A DNA stretch of 64,000 bases. It comes from Rhodococcus tukisamuensis NBRC 100609 (GTDB lineage Bacteria; Actinomycetota; Actinomycetes; Mycobacteriales; Mycobacteriaceae). The notes under the pieces were generated by a model. The model was not told where the DNA came from and did no database searches. It worked only from the letters and a program-made list of their open reading frames with translations. Positions 61,625 through 64,000 of this stretch are shown here, one piece after another; position 1 is the stretch's first letter, and each line of letters begins with the position of its first letter. The translations under genes were made by a program, and so were the position numbers. The stretch covers positions 1-64,000 of the forward strand of contig NZ_BCXG01000025.1 of NCBI RefSeq assembly GCF_001894985.1, read 5' to 3'.

Positions 61625-62974
61625 GTGTGGAAAACTCTGCCCGTGGCAATTGACGATCGTGGGGCAACGAGCCCGGGGAATTCTGGGTCGACCCGCCAGC
61701 GCACTCGGTTCTCCGTGCGCGGCCGGCTCGCACTGCGCGCCGCCGCGGCCGCGTCCTGGGCCTCGCAGAAGGCCGGCCGGGGCAAGGGTTCGATGATCGG
61801 CGGGTTGATCGCGCTCAAGATCGACCCGACCCTGATGTCGCAGCTCGGCAGCGGTAAGCGGACGGTGCTGATCACCGGCACCAACGGCAAGTCCACCACC
61901 ACCCGGATGACCGCGGCTGCGCTCGCCACCGTCGACGACGTCGCCACCCAGGCCGACGGCGCCAACATGGACGCCGGCATCGTCGCCGCGCTGAGCGTCC
62001 ACGTGGACGCGCCGCTGGCCGCAATCGAGGTCGACGAGCTGCACGTCCCCCACGTGAGCGACGCACTGAACCCGGACGCAGTGGTGCTGCTGAACCTCAG
62101 CCGCGACCAGCTCGACCGGGTCGGCGAGATCAACATGATCGAGCGCAAGCTGCGGGCCGGGCTGGCCCGCCACCACGGCGCCGTCGTCATCGCCAACTGC
62201 GACGACGTGCTGGTCGCGTCCGCCGCCTACGACGCGCCGAACGTGGTGTGGGTGGCGGCGGGCGGCGGCTGGGCCGGGGACTCGGTGAGCTGCCCGCGCA
62301 GCGGTGAGCCCATCGTCTGGGAGGAACGCACGGGCGACGCGACGGGCATCGCCTACAACCACTGGCGCAGCACCGGCACCGACTTCGAGCGGCCCACCCC
62401 CCAGTGGTGGCTCGACGACGAGAACCTCTACGGCCCGGACGGCCTGGTCCTGCCGATGACGCTGGCCCTACCCGGAAAGGCCAACCGCGGCAATGCCGCC
62501 CAGGCCGTGGCCGCCGCGGTGACGATGGGCGCGGCCCCGGCCGACGCCGTCGCCGCCGCATCCGCGGTCCGCGAGATCGCCGGCCGGTACGCCGCGGTGC
62601 AGGTGGGCCCGCACTCGCTGCGGATGCTGCTCGCCAAGAACCCGGCGGGCTGGCAGGAGGCCCTGTCGATGATCGACCCCGACGTCGACGGCCTGGTCAT
62701 CGCGGTCAACGGCCAGGTTCCGGACGGCGAGGACCTGTCCTGGCTCTGGGACGTGCGCTTCGAGCACTTCGAAGGCGTCAAGGTGGTTGCCGCGGGCGAA
62801 CGCGCCACCGACCTCGCGGTGCGCCTGACCTATGCCGGCGTGGAGCACACGCTGGAGCCGGACCCGTTGCGCGCCATCGCGTCCTGCCCGCCGGGCCGAG
62901 TCGAGGTGCTCGCGAACTACACCGCGTTCCGCGACCTGAACACCGCCATCGCCAAGGAGGACAAGGATGTCTGA
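61625..62974 (+). CDS. murT: Lipid II isoglutaminyl synthase subunit MurT
   Basis: 449 residues from GTG 61625 (GTG at 61643 is equally possible; no ribosome-binding site at either). Mur-ligase-like ATPase: P-loop VLITGTNGKSTTTRMTAAAL, central domain with NLSRDQLDRVGEI, and C-terminal MurT-specific DUF1727 domain (AKNPAGWQEALSMI). With GatD it amidates the D-glutamate of lipid II. The small zinc-ribbon insert seen in Staphylococcus MurT is reduced here to CPRSGEPIVW with only one cysteine. Overlaps gatD by 8 bases. Confidence 0.94.
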   Translation: MWKTLPVAIDDRGATSPGNSGSTRQRTRFSVRGRLALRAAAAASWASQKAGRGKGSMIGGLIALKIDPTLMSQLGSGKRTVLITGTNGKSTTTRMTAAALATVDDVATQADGANMDAGIVAALSVHVDAPLAAIEVDELHVPHVSDALNPDAVVLLNLSRDQLDRVGEINMIERKLRAGLARHHGAVVIANCDDVLVASAAYDAPNVVWVAAGGGWAGDSVSCPRSGEPIVWEERTGDATGIAYNHWRSTGTDFERPTPQWWLDDENLYGPDGLVLPMTLALPGKANRGNAAQAVAAAVTMGAAPADAVAAASAVREIAGRYAAVQVGPHSLRMLLAKNPAGWQEALSMIDPDVDGLVIAVNGQVPDGEDLSWLWDVRFEHFEGVKVVAAGERATDLAVRLTYAGVEHTLEPDPLRAIASCPPGRVEVLANYTAFRDLNTAIAKEDKDV

Positions 62975-63683
62975 GTCGACGGTGCGGATCGGCCTGGTGC
63001 TGCCCGACGTGATGGGCACCTACGGCGACAGCGGCAACGCCCTGATCCTGCGGCAACGACTGCGGATGCGCGGCCTGGACGCGGAGATCGTGGAGATCAC
63101 GCTGTCCGACCCGGTGCCGGACTCGCTGGACGTGTACACCCTCGGCGGCGCGGAGGACGCGGCGCAGCGGCTCGCCACGCGGCACCTGGCCCGGTACCCG
63201 GGGCTGCAGAAGGCCGCCGAGCGCGGCGCGCCGGTGCTGGCGATCTGCGCGGCCATCCAGGTGCTCGGGCACTGGTACGAGACCTCCGGCGGCGACCGCG
63301 TCGAGGGCGTGTCGATGCTGGACGTCACCACGTCGCCGCAGGCCACCCGGTCGATCGGCGAGGTGATCACCCGGCCGCTGCTCGACGGGTTGACGCAGCC
63401 GCTGACCGGGTTCGAGAACCACCGCGGCGGAACGACTCTCGGCCCCGACGCGACGGCACTCGGCCGCGTCACCCACGGCGTCGGCAACGGCGTCGGCGAC
63501 GGACTCGAGGGCGTGGTGCAGGGCTCGGTGGTCAGCACCTACATGCACGGCCCGGTGCTGGCCCGGAACCCGGAACTGGCGGACCTGCTGCTGGCCCGTG
63601 CCACGGGTGTGGACGCGCTGGCACCGCTGCAGCTCGACGAGGTGGACCGGCTGCGCCGGGAACGGCTCGCGGTCGGTCGCTGA
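62967..63683 (+). CDS. gatD: Lipid II isoglutaminyl synthase glutaminase subunit GatD
   Basis: 238 residues, class I glutamine amidotransferase (CobB/CobQ-like). It releases ammonia from glutamine for MurT. Catalytic Cys94 in LAICAAIQVLG and the conserved histidine in VSTYMHGPVLARNP are present. The nucleophile elbow lacks the common GICGGYQ form but keeps Cys at the same position. Translationally coupled to murT. Predicted essential for peptidoglycan amidation in this group. Confidence 0.94.
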   Translation: MSESTVRIGLVLPDVMGTYGDSGNALILRQRLRMRGLDAEIVEITLSDPVPDSLDVYTLGGAEDAAQRLATRHLARYPGLQKAAERGAPVLAICAAIQVLGHWYETSGGDRVEGVSMLDVTTSPQATRSIGEVITRPLLDGLTQPLTGFENHRGGTTLGPDATALGRVTHGVGNGVGDGLEGVVQGSVVSTYMHGPVLARNPELADLLLARATGVDALAPLQLDEVDRLRRERLAVGR

Positions 63684-63748
63684 CGGCGGCGCGGCGACGG
63701 GTGTAGCTTCAGCTCCAGTGAGGGGTACACCTCGTCCCGGGAGGACAG

Positions 63749-64000
63749 ATGCCTGCTGCAAGCCCGTGGCCCGCGATCCACGCCGAGCGCGGCGCCCTGG
63801 CCGACGACCTCGCGTCCCTGCGTGAGGACCAGTGGTCCACGCCGTCGCTGTGCCGCGGGTGGTCGGTGTGGGAGACGCTGGGTCACATGACCGCGACCGC
63901 GAAGATGACCCCGGCCAAGTTCGTCCTCGGTATGTTCGGGACCGGGTTCCGCTTCGAGTCGTTCACGGCCAAGAACATCGCCCGCGAGACCGCGGGCACC
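63749..64000 (+). CDS. Maleylpyruvate isomerase/DinB-like family protein, N-terminal part
   Basis: The frame runs off the window; 84 residues are visible. GGGAGGACAG precedes the ATG. The sequence LASLREDQWSTPSLCRGWSVWETLGHMTATAK is the first helix pair of the DinB/MDMPI fold, with the metal-binding histidine in GHMTAT. Mycothiol-dependent enzymes such as maleylpyruvate isomerase belong here, though most members are uncharacterised. It starts 65 bases after gatD. Confidence 0.8.
   Translation, partial: MPAASPWPAIHAERGALADDLASLREDQWSTPSLCRGWSVWETLGHMTATAKMTPAKFVLGMFGTGFRFESFTAKNIARETAGT

Overview
The window is very GC-rich, uses many GTG starts and apparently leaderless genes, and carries typical Mycobacteriales genes (actinobacterial 2-isopropylmalate synthase, aspartokinase, MurT/GatD, FurA-type regulator, deazaflavin-dependent reductase, luciferase-like flavin monooxygenases, mycothiol-type enzyme family). 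It is most likely a Rhodococcus, Nocardia, Gordonia or close relative. In the mycobacterial order as I recall it, asd-lysC, leuA and murT-gatD lie close together. Here they occur in the same relative order and orientation, but about 30 kb of other genes separates lysC from leuA. I see no rRNA, tRNA, CRISPR array, insertion sequence or replication origin.

Layout. 1-4.3 kb: the end of an Ig-repeat surface protein, a sugar-type symporter translationally coupled to a PLP-dependent sphingosine-phosphate-lyase-like enzyme, a 19-residue membrane peptide, and a Fur regulator. 4.6-7 kb: catalase, which shares a Fur-type operator with fur; then a methionine-rich mini-protein and an ArsR regulator with its own palindromic operator. 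7-11 kb (minus strand): a class F-like sortase overlapping a large Ala-rich coiled-coil surface protein, and a six-TM membrane protein. 11-17 kb: a meta-cleavage lower-pathway operon (hydratase, acetaldehyde dehydrogenase, aldolase) diverging from an IclR regulator, then a CoA-transferase/HMG-CoA-lyase pair. 17-18.7 kb: small membrane proteins and a BrkB/YihY protein. 18.8-21 kb: lysC-asd for the aspartate pathway, with an internal start for the regulatory beta subunit.

21-51 kb is accessory in character. It holds LtrA, a reduced family A polymerase, a GAP membrane protein, a DUF1254 protein, FUSC, two large cytosolic arylsulfatases, three SulP permeases (counting the one at 49.7-51.4 kb), a HAD phosphatase, a coupled CLC/TRIC channel operon, a Ddn-type reductase, a luciferase-like monooxygenase with its FMN reductase, a TetR/MFS/GtrA operon with a TetR-type operator, a large LAL-type LuxR regulator and a secreted pentapeptide-repeat protein.

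51-64 kb: leuA preceded by a leucine-containing leader peptide and nested hairpin, an FadH-like flavin/Fe-S enzyme, an SdsA-type alkylsulfatase, three small SHOCT/DUF6325 stress-type genes, LysR, SRPBCC and EamA genes, then murT-gatD for peptidoglycan amidation and the start of a DinB-like mycothiol-dependent-enzyme family gene. A recurring theme is sulfate-ester hydrolysis (two arylsulfatases, one alkylsulfatase) next to SulP anion permeases. Convergent gene pairs are separated by strong bidirectional stem-loops.
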